Shown: piece by piece, positions 11,501-23,500 of the stretch
Position numbering within the stretch: position 1 is the stretch's first letter
Layout of the letters: each line of letters starts with the position of its first letter
Source of the DNA: Closterium sp. NIES-65
Lineage: Eukaryota; Streptophyta; Zygnematophyceae; Desmidiales; Closteriaceae
Assembly (NCBI GenBank): GCA_948144175.1
Contig: CANXME010002317.1
Location: forward strand, 372,001-436,000
Length of the DNA: 64,000 bases
Direction of reading: 5' to 3'
The notes under the pieces: generated by a model
The model's input: only the letters and a program-made list of their open reading frames with translations
The model's database searches: none
Told to the model about the DNA's origin: nothing
Program-made: the position numbers and the translations under genes

Positions 11501-14459
11501 GCTACCTCGACAGGCTCAACCGGGTCTATCTGGGACACACCTGAGGGAGCAGCACCCTGAGGGGGGAGGGGGTCTACTACAGCAGCACCTGACGCAAGGA
11601 AGAGAGACGGGGGAGGGAGCGGGGCAGTGCGGTAGGGGATGAGGCGGTAGAAAGGTACCGACTCGTTAAAGGTGACGTCCTGAGAGGCGAGGACACGGCG
11701 CGAGGCGGCGTGGTAAAACTGCCAACCAGACGCGTCCGGGACAAAGCCGAGGAAGACACACGGAACAGACGGGAGGAGAGCTTGTCCGCTGACGTATCGC
11801 GAACAAAAGCCCGAGATCCCTAGACCCGGAAACGCGACGCATCGCCAACCTCTCCCATCCAACGCAGTGTCGGGGAAGTCTCCGGCAAGGAGACACGGGG
11901 CCAGAGGTTGAGCTGATGCGCAGCGTATCGGACTGCAAACGGCCACAGAAAGTGGGGGGCAGCCGCATGGATCAAGGAGGTACGAGCGACCTCCATGACC
12001 AAGCCAATGCGGCGCTCAGCAACCCCATTCTGTTGTGGAGAGGCCGGAAGCGTGAACGGCTGGCGGATGCCGTGGTCCGCACAGTAGGCTGCCAAGAGGT
12101 CGGAGGAGAACTCACCACCTCTGTCAGAGTGCAAGCGGAGGACAGGAAAGTCCGAGTGGAAACGCTCGCTGAGCTGGAGACGAGCTCTGCGGATCCAAGG
12201 GATCAAGACATCAGGGACCTCACCCTTGGTGCGCAAGGGGAAGACCGTGGTGTAGCGCGAGTAGTCGTCAACAACTATCAGAAAGTACCTCTCCTGACCC
12301 TGACCACGGACGCGGGCTGGGCCCCACACGTCCATGTGGAGCGTCTGCAAGGGAGCAGTCGTCGGGGGAAACGAGGAGGAGTGAGGAGCGGTGCGCTGCC
12401 GCCCCTCGACACAGGGAAGACAGGGAGGAGCAGGTGAGGGTGGGAGGGGAGGGAGAACCCTGGGAAGACCAGAGACAAGGTACCGTTTGTGCATTGCCCG
12501 AAGGCGCTGCACGGACGGGTGACCAAGGCGGTGGTGCCAAAGGACCGTCTCGTGCGCCAGAGAGCGGCACGAGCAGGGGGCCGACAGCTGACCTGACGCA
12601 GACGCAGCTACTTGAGGGGACTCAGTAGTCAGTGTATACAGGTCCGACCCCGGCTGCCGTGTGAAGGTCGCCAGGTGACGGCCCGTCCGAGCACACGTGC
12701 AATGTGTCACGCGCTCATAGGCAGGGGTGAACTGGTGGACACCCCTGTCCTGGAGCGCACTACCCGCCACCAAGTTCGTAGAGAACGATGGGAGGTAGAG
12801 ACCGGACAGTGTGCCCGACGGGATGGCCGGACAGGGGAGGACAGTGGAGGAGGTCGCAAGGACTGGATCCCCAGAGGGGTCAGCGAGAGAGACTGCAACG
12901 GGCCGAGCAAGCTGCTCAAGAGCCGTGCGGTCACGAAAGAAACAGCGGGAGGCACCTAAGTCTAGTGTAAAGGTGTGCAGTGCCTCAGTCAACTCGGTAA
13001 CAGGGGACGCAGACGCACCAGCACCTAGAGCAGCAGCCTCACCAGCACCTGGGGTAGCAGACACTCTAGCACCTAGAGCGGTAGCCTCACCGGGTCGAAT
13101 GCCCGGGTCAGGCGGAACACTCAGGTACTGGGCACCCTCTCCACTAATAGACATCACATACATGGCAGAGAGAATAGCATCAAAGTCTAGAGCAAAGATA
13201 TCAATGTTTTGCTTCATCAGATCAGCCCAGCGGGGCAGCTCAGTGGCGTCAGGGAACTGAGTACCCCAAGCGTCGTCAAGGCGTGAGAAGCAGCGCTGCG
13301 TGGGGTGCGCCCTCCCACACGTCTGGCCAGTGCGGTCACCAGTGCGGATGACGTACGTGCAGCTAAGGCCACCACCGCCCCCATGCCGAGTGTACCACTC
13401 ACGGAGCTCCTAGGGCGACGGAGAGTGCTGTGGGCTCTGGCCACTGCCAGTGCCCCCACGACCACCACTGCCGCCACCACCGCCTCGACCACCTCCTTCC
13501 CTGCCGCTGCCACGTCCACCGCCGCCCCCACCACCGCCCCCGCCTCTGCCACCGCCCCCGCCATTGCCGCCACCACCCCCACCGCTACCATTAGCCCCAC
13601 CAGTCCCACCACCACCCCCACCGCCGCCACCACCACCACCACCGCCTCCCCCGCCGTCACCTCCGCCTCCCTTGCCCCCTTTGCCTTTGCTGCTGCGGCG
13701 CCAGCTCAAAGCACACGCAGTACCGACCTTCTCAGCACCAAGGAGGTCGACAGCAGAAGCAGAGGCTACAAAGGGAAGAAGGGGGGAAGGGGAACTCCCC
13801 TCGAAGAAAGGGGTGCGGGGGTCGCCACGAGAGGCACCTACAGCGACTATGCTAGCCTCAGCTGCAAGCAGTTCCTTCTCGAGGAGGGCAATGGTGAGCT
13901 CAGAGGGGCAGCGAGCTAGGAAGTGATCCCTGACAGCACGCAGAGTGTCAGGGAGGCGGGTGACTAGGTGGTAGAGAGTGAGCTAGAGTGGGGGGGGGTG
14001 CGTGGCAAGAAACTCATCGGGCATGGCGGCATGGAAGCGGGCCTCTCTAGTACGGAGGTGCGTGATGAGGTCAGCGACTGTGTGGAACGAGGCCAGGTCG
14101 GGAAACAGGTAGGGGAGTGAGAGACGGCCTTGCGCGGCAGAGGCAGGTGAGGAGTAGCGGGCAACGACAGCGGTGTACAGTGCCTGTGCAGTCTTGTGCT
14201 GGCCAAAGTGCTCGCGCTCGTCTATCGGCAGGGAGTTGCAAATAGCAAAGCGAGCGTGGGCGTCACGAGTCTGCCACTGTGAGCGGGCAGTGCTGTCAGC
14301 AGTAGCAGCAGGAGCAGTAGCATGGCCTAGGGCATGATCGTACAGTGAGATGTCCTCCTTGGCAGTGAGCTGTAGGAAGAGGTGTAGGTCATCTAGCTAG
14401 GTATCGAACTTCACTGGGCGGCCCTCAGCATCGAAAGCTAGCACAGGAGGGCTAGCCAT
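8525..14459 (-). pseudogene. Copia C gag-pol, disrupted
   Basis: Starts at the ATG at 14,457-14,459 (MASPPVLAFDAEGR), the same start as in Copia D and F. A Trp codon of gag is TAG (near 14,400), and further stops and shifts follow near 13,985 and 13,400. A Gly-rich run lies at 13,690-13,440. The frame 13,217-11,820 holds protease, pre-integrase and integrase. The protease triplet is Asp-Leu-Gly (TFTLDLGASRCF) instead of Asp-Ser-Gly, which should inactivate it. The frame breaks at RV near 11,820 and again near 10,200 and 9,320. RT (with VYVDDLVFA near 9,510) and RNase H (9,196-8,525) follow. Confidence 0.88.
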
Positions 14460-14519
14460 AGCAGTAGTAGGAGTAGCAGTAGAGTAGCAGTAGTAGCAGT
14501 AGGTGCACCCTCAAGACAG

Positions 14520-15300
14520 TAGGCAGTACGACTCAGGTAGGGCGGCTCGGTCCAGTACGGGAGGCGCGGCTCGGTTCAGGTAGGGCGGCTCGGCTCGGGT
14601 AGGGCGGCTCGGCCGAGTTCGGGCGGCGCGGCTCGGTTCGGGCTGGGCGGCTCGGGTCGGGCGGCTCGGTTCGGGCTGGGCGGCTCGGTTTGGGCTGCTC
14701 GGTTTGGTTGGCTCGTTCTGGCGGGGCCGTGGGTGTCGCGGTGGGGTGCTAAGGGGCGGGGTCGACGGGGCCAGAGGGGCCGCTAAGGGGTGGCGTGTGG
14801 GTCGACGGGGCCAGCGGGGCCGCTAAGGGGTAAGCGCGCGGGACGGGGCCAGCGGGGCCGCTAAGGGGCGGCGTTTGGGGTCGACCGGGCCAGCGGGGCC
14901 GTTAAGGGACGGGTCGCACGGGGTATACGGGGCCGACGGGGCCTGTAACGGGGTTGTGCACGGGGTCGACGGGGCCAGCGGGGCCGCTAAGGGGCGACGC
15001 GTGGGGCCGACGGGGCCGCTAAGGGGTAAGCGCGCGGGGTCGACGAGGCCAGCGAGGCCGCTAAGGGGCGGCGTCTGGGGTCGACGGGGCCGACGGGGCC
15101 GCTAAGGGGTGAGCGCTCGGGGTCGACAGGGCCGACGGGGCCACTAAGAAGTGGGCGCGCGGGGTCGACGACGCCAGCGGAGCCACTAGGGGGCGGCTCG
15201 TGGGTCACTAAGGGCCTTGGGGGGGCGTGAAATCGAGGCGCACGAGGGCGATAGGGGGAGGCGCTCGAGGGCGCTCCGAAGGTAGGGCGCACGAGGGCGC
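14520..15300 (-). repeat. Copia C leader minisatellite
   Basis: Degenerate tandem units of roughly 35-45 bp built on GGGTCGACGGGGCC, AGCGGGGCCG and CTAAGGGGCG, with a simpler GCGGCTCGG-type block at 14,540-14,700. No gene; frames across it are repeat artefacts. Confidence 0.7.
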
Positions 15301-15903
15301 TAGTAAGTAGCAGTAGTGGTGGGCCCTAGGAATCGGTCCTAGCGGAGGACCTACTCTGATTCCATGTTACGAACAAGAAGTGATTGAAATATGAAAGTTG
15401 GAGTACAAGTAGGAAACCCTAACTTTGTGTACCCCCTAAAGGCTAACCCACTATAGCCTACACAATAATTACACATATAGTGTTTGACACCGCACTGCCC
15501 CGCTTCCCCCCTCCGCCGCTCTTCCTCACGCCAGGTGCTCCTTCGGTAGACCCCCTGCCTCCCCAGGGTCCTGCTCCCTCAGGTGTTTCCCAGGTAGGGC
15601 GCACGAGGGCGCTAGTAAGTAGCAGTAGTGGTGGGCCCTAGGAATCGGTCCTAGCGGAGGACCTGCTCTGATTCCATGTTACGAACAAGAAGTGATTGAA
15701 CTATGAAAGTTGGAGTACAAGTAGGAAACCCTAACTTTGTGTACCCCCTAAAGGCTAACCCACTATAGCCTACACAATAATAACACATATAGTGTTTGAC
15801 ACCGCACTGCCCCGCTTCCCCCCTCCGCCACTCTTCCTCACGCCAGGTGCTCCTTCGGTAGACCCCCTGCCTCCCCAGGGTCCTGCTCCCTCAGGTGTTT
15901 CCC
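15280..15903. repeat. 312-bp tandem duplication spanning the Copia C 5' LTR and Copia B flank
   Basis: Bases 15,280-15,591 recur at 15,592-15,903 with very few differences. Each copy holds the end of the Copia C leader, the 125-bp LTR (15,365-15,489 and 15,677-15,801) and the first 102 bp of interrupted Copia B. Both breakpoints share AGGTAG, so the duplication arose at 6-bp microhomology after Copia C inserted. An extra LTR therefore has no matching target duplication of its own. Confidence 0.9.
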
Positions 15904-18847
15904 AGGTAGACCCGGTCGAGCCTGTCGAGGTAGCTGATGACTCTAGCCCTGCGTGAGGTACTTAGTGTGCTGAGCCTGAGCGTGCTGAGTTTGGTGGTGC
16001 TGGGTCTAGGGGTACTGAGACTGGGGGTGCTGAGCCTGGGGGTGCGGAGACTGGGGGTGCTGAGCCTGGGGGTGAGGAGACTGCGGGTGCTGAGCCTGGG
16101 GGTGCTGAGATTGGGGGTGCTGTCCCTGGGGGTGCTGTGTCTGGAGGTCGTGAGCCTGGGGGTGATGCGCCTGGGGAGGTTCTCTGTTCCCAGCAGCTAC
16201 ATGAGTGGTACTCTTGGGAGCTGGAGCTGAGGGCGCTGAGTCTACTGGAGTTGGTGTTACTGCTGACCCTGGGTTTGCTACTGGAGCTGCCGGAGCTGGT
16301 CCTGCTGGAGGTGCTGCTGGTGCTGCTGGAGGTACTGGAGCTGCTGGAGCTGCTTGTGGTGCTACTGGTACTGGGGCTGGTGGTGCGGCTGGTGCAGGTG
16401 CTGCTGGAGGTACTGGAGCTGCTGGCGGAGCTGCTAGTGCTGGTCCTGCTGGAGGTGCTGTTGGTGCTACTGGAGGTATTGGAGCTGCTGGTGGTGCTAA
16501 GGGAATTGGAGCTGCTGCTCGAGGTTCTGGTGCAGTCTTTGCTGGTTCTGGGGGCACTTCACGGCCACGGCCGTACTTCGTTCCCCTCCTTCAGCAGGTT
16601 CTTGGTTAGCCGCCTCCTCCTTGTCCTGCTCCCGCCTTAGAGTGTCCTCCGCCTGTCCAGTCGCTATCACTGCTACCGCCTGCCTCGCCACTCCCTGGTC
16701 CTTCTCCCTGCACTGGTCCGACAGGCGGTCTTACGGAGCGTCGTGAGCCTGAGTCTCGTCCTGTGTCGCCTGAGTCTCGGTCTGCGTCACCTGTTTGTGC
16801 TACTCGTACTAGTCATCGTGTCCCGCGTCAGCATCCTCCTACTGTCCCAGGCACTCACCAGATGACGCTTCATCCTTCCACTGCTCCACAGCGTGTCCCG
16901 CTGCCTTCTCCTCCTGCGTCCTCTCTTTGTGCCCTTGCTGACCCGGAGTCTGACTCTCTTCGTGCTGCTAGTCCTACTGTCACGCGTCTCCTCGCCACTA
17001 CTGTCACTAGCCCTTCCTTTGAGTCAGCTGCTGCGTCTGCCTTAGTTCGTGAGCTTGTCGACTTTGCTGCTCACTGTCGTCTAGACTACGCTGCAAGTCT
17101 TGTTGCTGAGTCTGAGTCTGAGTCTGTCTGTCCTTCGTCTGTCGGGGGTGAGTGTGCTCTTGGCACGGACGTCCTTGAGGACACGCGGGAGGAGTTTGAG
17201 TGCTTTGCCGCCGCTGTACCTCATCTCGTGTCCATGCTGATTGCACCTGAGGGAGACCCGGATGCACCAGACATACCGACCCCGCGCTCTTACGCTGAGG
17301 GGATCGCGGGTGAGTACTCCTCCCAGTGGCAGTCAGCCATGGACGCAGAGATGGCATCTTGGAATTCCACTGGCACTTACGTCGACGAGGTTCCCCCTCC
17401 TGGGGTGAACATCGTCAGTGGCATGTGGATTTTCAGGGTGAAGCGGCCGCCAGGTTCTCTGCCTGTCTTCAAGGCTCGTTACATTGCTCGAGGCTTCAAT
17501 CAACGAGAGGGAGTTGACTAATTTCAGACCTTCTCTCCCACCCCGAAGATGACCACTCTTCGGGTGCTACTGCACGTTGCCGCTCAGCGTGACTACGAGC
17601 TTCACTCTCTTGACTTCAGCACAGCTTTCTTGCAGGGCAGCCTGCACGAGGAGATCTGGCTACGCCTCCCTCCTGGCTTCACTGGGCCGTTTCCTCCTGG
17701 TACCCAGTGGAGCCTCTGGCGGCCGGTCTACGGACTCCGCCAGGCGCCACGTGAGTGGCACAACACACTGAGGACTACACTTGCGGCTCTTGGGTTCACG
17801 CCTTCTACTGCTGACCCGTCGCTGTTTCTGCGCACTGACACTTCGCTGCCGCCGTTCTACATCCTCGTGTACGTCGACGACTTGGTCTTTGCCACTACTG
17901 ATACTGAGGCTCTCGCCCACGTAATGTCGGAGCTGCAGAAGAGACACACGTGCACAGACCTGGGTGAACTGCGCAGCTACCTTGGCTTGCAGATCACCCG
18001 GGACAGAGCACGCCGCACCATTACCTTGACTCAGTCACACATGGTGCAGCAGGTCCTTCAGTGCTTCGGCTTCACCTGGTCCTCGGCACAGGCCACTCCT
18101 CTGGCTACAGGTCACTCGCTCTCAGCTCCACCTTCGGATGAGTCCGTAGAGCCGAGTGGTCCTTACTCAGAGCTAGTTGGCTGCCTCATGTACTTGATGA
18201 CTTGCACTCGTCCTGACCTCGTGTACCCTCTTGGCCTTCTGACTCGCTACGTGGCTCCTGATCGGCACCGAAAGGTGCACATGGATGCTGCTATGAGGGT
18301 ACTGCGCTACTTGTGCAGTACATCAGGCATGGGGCTCGTGCTTGGAGGGAGGAGCTCAGTTGTTCTCACTGGGCACTCAGACGCTTCTTGGGTTGATGAC
18401 CAGGCTACTCAACGGTCGTCACAGGGTTACACCTTCAGCCTTGGCTCTGGTTCAGTTTCTTGGCGTTCTACACGCTCGTCTTCAGTTCTCAGCTCTAGTT
18501 GTGAGGCTGAGATCTACGCCACAGCCATGGCTGCACAGGAGTTATGTTGGCTCACCTACCTGCTGACCGACTTGGGAGAGCGGCCTAGTTCTCCTCTAGT
18601 GCTGTACGTCGACAACAAGGCTGCCATTGCCTTGTGTGAGGAGCACAGACTGGAGCACAGAACAAAGCACATAGCTCTGCGGTACTTCCTGGCTCGAGAG
18701 TTGCAGCAGCGTGGTCAGCTCCGTCTGCATTTCATGGCCATTCGGGCCAACACTGCTGATATATTCACCAAGGCACTTCAGTCTGGTGATCATCAGCGTT
18801 TTTGCACTATGCTCGGGCTTGTGCCCACTTTTCCTCACTTGCTGTAG
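15904..18847 (+). pseudogene. Copia B pol part 2: linker, reverse transcriptase, RNase H
   Basis: The linker is Gly/Ala/Glu-rich and shifted (repeats of about 15 bp at 16,000-16,160). An open frame from about 16,763 carries YAEGIAGEYSSQWQSAMDAE, the start of RT, and ends at a TAA (17,519-17,521) where relatives have Tyr. The same frame then continues to 18,847 with RT (LVYVDDLVFA near 17,870) and RNase H (GHSDASWVDD near 18,375), ending TFPHLL. Apart from that stop the RT/RNase H part looks intact. Confidence 0.88.
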
Positions 18848-19076
18848 GCTTTGGTTGTACTGTGATCTATATATATATACTTGCATGCTTGGTTTGCTAG
18901 GTAGAGATCACTGTGATGTTTGTGTTGCATATATGCCTCTGCATGTGAACTGGCCTTGTGGCCTTTTGCTTGTGCTCAGTGAGTGTGGTGACTTTGTGAT
19001 CCACCCTGAGCTTACTTTGCCCTTCTTGACTGGTCTTGTGACCCCTTGCTCTCCCCCACTTTGCCTATGGGGGTGT

Positions 19077-19205
19077 GTCAAATGTCATATCTGCTACAGT
19101 TTGTTTAGGCTGTGGTGGGGTAGTTACTATGGGGTACAGTAAGTTTAGGGTTATCCACTTGTACCCAAATCTTTCCTAGTTCAATCACTCTTGTTCATTC
19201 TGACA
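19077..19205 (+). repeat. Copia B 3' LTR
   Basis: Preceded by the polypurine tract TATGGGGGTG and followed by the TCTGA target duplication. Confidence 0.9.
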
Positions 19206-20226
19206 TCTGATTCCTTGATGATCGTATCCGACAATGTCGGCTTCCACCTTAGCACACATATTTGTAGGTGTAGGGTTGATTCGCCATGGATGGGTAGCTT
19301 CTTGCTGTCCACCATTGTTGCTGTAAACTGGGTCTTCTTTAAGGACTCCCCAATTTTATCCAATGTCCCATAGTCGCACAATGAATGTGACACACCACTA
19401 TCCACCATTGCCTGGAGGCATCGCCCTTTGCAGAGCACCTCGAGGAATGTGGATGCTGCCACTCTGAGTAGCCAAAGATGGTCTCATCGATAGGGCCATA
19501 GAATAGATAAATATAATCATTCATGTTTCCCAACACCCAAAGCTGCACTCTGTATATCCAATTTCACCTGGGGGTTGGAGTTTTTCGAGGTTGATGAAGC
19601 TTCTCATGGGCCTAGAACCTTCCCCAAGCCTTCGCAGTTGCGTCGCTTCACCTGTGAGGACCGTGGAACCTCAACACAATACAGCTGGGAGAGAATACAC
19701 TATACAGCAGGGAGAGAATACTAACTCTTTAGAACGCTCGACCCGTTTCAACACTCCGGGGTTGATTCGCCATGGATGGGTAGCTTCTTGCTGTCCACAA
19801 TTGTTGCTGTAAACTGGGTCTTCGTTAAGGACTCCACAATTTTATCCAATGTCCCGTAGTCGCACAACGAATGTGACACACCACTATCCACCATTGCCTG
19901 GAGGCATCACCCTTTGCACAGCACCTCGAGGAATAGTGGCTGCTGCCACTCTGAGTAGCCAACGATGGTCTCATCAATAGGGTCATAGAATAGATAAATA
20001 TAATAATTCATGTTCCCAACACCCAAAGCTGCACTCTATATATCCAATTTCACCTGGGGGTTGGAGTTTTTCGAGGTTGATGAAGCTTCTAATGGGCCTA
20101 GAACCTTCCCCAAGCCTTTGCAGTTGCGTCGCTTCACCTGTGAGGACCAGGGAACCTCAACACAATACAGCTGGGAGAGAATACACTATACAGCATGGAG
20201 AGAATACTAACTCTTTAGAACGCTCG
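19206..20226 (-). repeat. 486-bp tandem repeat containing retropepsin fragments
   Basis: The sequence from about 19,275 recurs from 19,761 (offset 486). A third unit begins at the end of copy 2 and continues after Copia D at 27,479 (ACCCGTCTCAACACTTCGGG), then diverges. Each unit encodes, on the minus strand, a retropepsin-like segment with LQAMVDSGVSHSLCDYG. The open version is 19,181-19,462; copy 2 is broken. This is a partly amplified piece of a decayed retroelement. Confidence 0.7.
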
Positions 20227-20357
20227 TGTGAAACTATGAGCAGAGGAATGAATTGACTAAGTCAGAGTTGGGTACAAATACAACCCTAGCAAACTGTACC
20301 CCATATGTGCTACCCCACTATAGCCTACAAACATGCATCAGCTATAATAATCTGACA
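20227..20357 (-). repeat. Copia D 3' LTR
   Basis: 131 bp, identical by eye to 27,348-27,478. The same LTR type forms the left end of the chimeric element at 468. Confidence 0.92.
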
Positions 20358-20561
20358 CACCCCCATAGGCAAAGTGGGGGAGAACAAGGGGTCACAAGAC
20401 CAGTCAAGCAAAGCAAAACAAGCTCAGGGTGGATCACAAAGTCACCACACAGTCCGAGCACAAGAGCAAGGCCAGAGGCCAGTTCACATGCAGGAGTAAA
20501 GACATATATATAAAACTAGACAAGCAAGAGCAGGTATATATATGTCAAAGTACAAGTAAAG

Positions 20562-23500
20562 TCAAGAAGAGAGCAAGTGAGGCAAGACAGGTACAAGACC
20601 CAGCTGGGTACAAAAGCGCTGATGGTCGCAAGGCGCAAGTGCCTTGGTGAACACATCAGCAGTGTTGGCCTCAGAGGCCACGTAAGCAAGTCGCAACTGA
20701 CCACGCTGCTGCAGCTCACGAGCAAGGAAGTAGCGGAGAGCAATGTGCTTCGTTCTGTGCTCCAAGCGCTGCTCTCGACACAAGGCCAACATGGCCTTGT
20801 TGTCTACGTACAGCACTGGAGGAGAACGAGGCAGCTCTCCAAGGTCAGTCAGCAGGTAGGTGAGCCAGCGAAGCTCCTGTGCAGCCATGGCCCCGGCGTA
20901 GATCTCAGCCTCACAACTGGAGCCGAGAACCGAAGACGAGCGAGTAGACCGCCACGAGACAGAGCCGGAACCAAGGCTGAAGGTGTAACCCTGTGACGAC
21001 CGCTGCGTAGCCTGGTCGTCAGCCCAAGAAGCGTCTGCGTGCCCAGTAAGGACCACTGGACTCCGCCCTCCAAGCACTAGCCCCATGCCCGACGTACTGC
21101 ACAGGTAGCGCAATACCCTCTTCGCTGCAGCCATGTGCTCTGGTCGGTGTCTCCCAGGAGCAACATAGCGTGCAAGGATGCTCAGAGGGTATGCAAGGTC
21201 AGGTCGAGTGCAGGTCATCAGGTACATGAGGCAGCCAACAAGCTCTGCATACGGACCACTCGACTCTACGGACTCATCCGAAGGCAGAGCTGAGAGTGAG
21301 TGGCGAGTAGGCAGAGGAGTGGCCTGAGGCGAGGAGTACGTGAAGCCGAAGCGCTGAAGGACCTGCTGCACCATGTGTGACTGAGTCAGGGTAATGGTGC
21401 GGCGTGCTCTGTCCCGAGTGATCTGCAAGCCAAGGTAGCTGCGCAGTTCACCCAGGTCTGTGCACGTGTGTCTCTTCAGCAGCTCGGACTTCACGTAGGC
21501 GAGTCCAGCAGTGTCCGCTGTGGCAAAGACCAAGTCGTCGACGTACACGAGGATGTAGAACGGCGGCAGGGAAGTGTCGGTGCGAAGAAACAGCGACGGG
21601 TCAGCAGTAGAAGGAGCAAACCCAAGAGCCGCAAGCGTAGTCCTCAGTGTGTCGTGCCACTCACGCGGTGCCTGGCGGAGACCGTAGACTGGCCGTCGGA
21701 GGCTCCACTGGGTGCCAGGAGGGAAAGTCCCAGTGAAGCCAGGCGGACGGCGCAGCCAGATCTCCTCGTGCAGGCTACCCTGCAGGAACGCAGTGCTGAA
21801 GTCGAGAGAGTGAAGCTCGTAGTCGCGCTGAGCGGCAATGTGCAGCAGCACCCGAAGAGTGGTCATCTTCGGGGTGGGAGAGAAGGTCTGAAAGTAGTCA
21901 ACTCCCTGCCGCTGACTGAAGCCACGAGCCACGTAACGCGCCTTGAAGACAGGCGGCGAGCCCGGCGGCCGCTTCACCCTGAAGATCCACATGCCACTGA
22001 CGATGTTCGCCCCAGGAGGGGGAACCGCGTCAACGTAGGTGCCTGTGGACTTCCAGGAAGCCATCTCTGCATCCATAGCTGCCTGCCACTGAGAGGAGTA
22101 GGGACCCTCTACGGCCTCCGCGTAAGAACGCGGAGTCGGGATGTCTAGTGCATCCGGGTCTCCCTCAGGGGCTAGCAGTACAGACGCGAGACGAGGTGAA
22201 GCAGCGGCTAGACACTGGAACTCCTCCTGCCTGTCCTCTAGGACGTCCGTGCCAAGGGCACACTCACCCCCGACGGACGGAGGACAGGCGGACTCAGACT
22301 CAGCGACAAGACGAGCAGCGTAGTCTAGACGACAGCGCGCAGCAAAGTCGACAAGCTCAGTGACAAGGGCAGACGCAGCAGACGACTCGAAGGAAGGGTC
22401 AGTGACAGCAGTAGCAAGGAGACGCGTGACAGTAGGACTGGCAGCACGAAGAGAGTCCGACTCCGGGTCGGCAAGAGCAGGAAGAGAGGAAGCAGGAGGA
22501 GAAGGCAAAGGGGCACGCAGAGGAGCAGTGGACGGACGCAGTGACATCCGGTGCGTGCCAGGGACAGGAGGAGGACGCTGACGCGACCCGCGACCACTAG
22601 CGCGCTCAGTACGAACAGGCGACGCAGGACGAGACGCAGGCTCACGACGCTCAGTAAGACCTCCAGTCGGACCAGCGTAGGGAGAAGGAGCAGGCAAAGG
22701 GGAGGCAGGCTGTAGCTGTGGCTGTGACCGGACAGGCTGCGGACCCTCTAAGGAAGGAGGAGGAGGTGTAAGACCAAGAACCTGCTGCAGGAGCGGAACG
22801 AAGTACGGTCGAGGCCGCGCGGCGACGCCAGAAACAGCAGGAACAGTACCAGCACCCCCGGCAGGAGCACCCACTCCAGCAGCACCTCCAGCAGAACCAC
22901 CAGAAGCTCCAGAACCTCCAGCAGCAGCACCAGGAGCACCGTCAGTCGGACCACCAACCGCAGGCTCAGCGCCAACGTCCTCAGCAGGACCAGCTCCAGG
23001 AGAACACTCAGACCCAGCAGCTCCAGCACCCACAGGACGAGCACCGCCAGGTCGCGTGGCAGCAGCGCCCTCCGCAGCCGAAGAACCACCAGCACCAGCG
23101 GCACGCCTCCAGCGCCGGGCAAACCACTCACGCAGCTCCTGTGGAGAGAGCGGCTCCCGGTGAGACGAAGCACCCCCAGGCACAGCACCTCCAGGCTCGG
23201 CACCTCCCGGCTCAGCACCCCCAGGCTCAGTACCCCCAGACACAGCACCCCCAGGCTCAGCACCCCCAGGCCCAGCACCCCCAGACTCCGCACCCCCAGG
23301 CTCAGCACCCCTAGACTCCGCACCCCCAGGCTCAGCTCCCGCAGCAGCACCGGAGTCACCAGTGACCTCGACAGGCTCGACCGCGTCTACCTGAGACACA
23401 CCTGAAGGGGCAGGACCCTGAGGGGGGAGGGGGACTACTGGGGGGGGACCTGGTACCAAGAAGAGGGGGGGTGGGGGGAGGGACGGAGTGCGGTAGGGGA

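Larger units (their letters stand above)
8170..15489 (-). mobile_element. Copia C, LTR retrotransposon nested in Copia B
   Basis: LTRs are 8,170-8,294 and 15,365-15,489 (125 bp each, few differences). On the minus strand the 5' LTR is followed by a primer-site variant (TGGAATCAGAGTAGG). The flanking host sequence CCGCA occurs at 8,164-8,168, with one extra T before the LTR, and at 15,490-15,494, consistent with a 5-bp target duplication inside the Copia B coding sequence at LFPYR. The leader (14,520-15,300) has repeated units based on GGGTCGACGGGGCC. The polyprotein is broken in several places. Confidence 0.9.
4803..19205 (+). mobile_element. Copia B, LTR retrotransposon interrupted by Copia C
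   Basis: LTRs are 4,803-4,932 (130 bp) and 19,077-19,205 (129 bp). The pair differs at several sites, so it is older than Copia D. The target-site duplication TCTGA is at 4,798-4,802 and 19,206-19,210. A primer site (TGGTATCATGAGCC) follows the 5' LTR, and a polypurine tract (TATGGGGGTG) precedes the 3' LTR. A GC-rich leader (about 4,950-6,150) is followed by a polyprotein that lacks most of gag, has stops at 8,076-8,078 and 17,519-17,521, and is cut at about 8,168 by Copia C. It cannot be autonomous. Confidence 0.93.
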
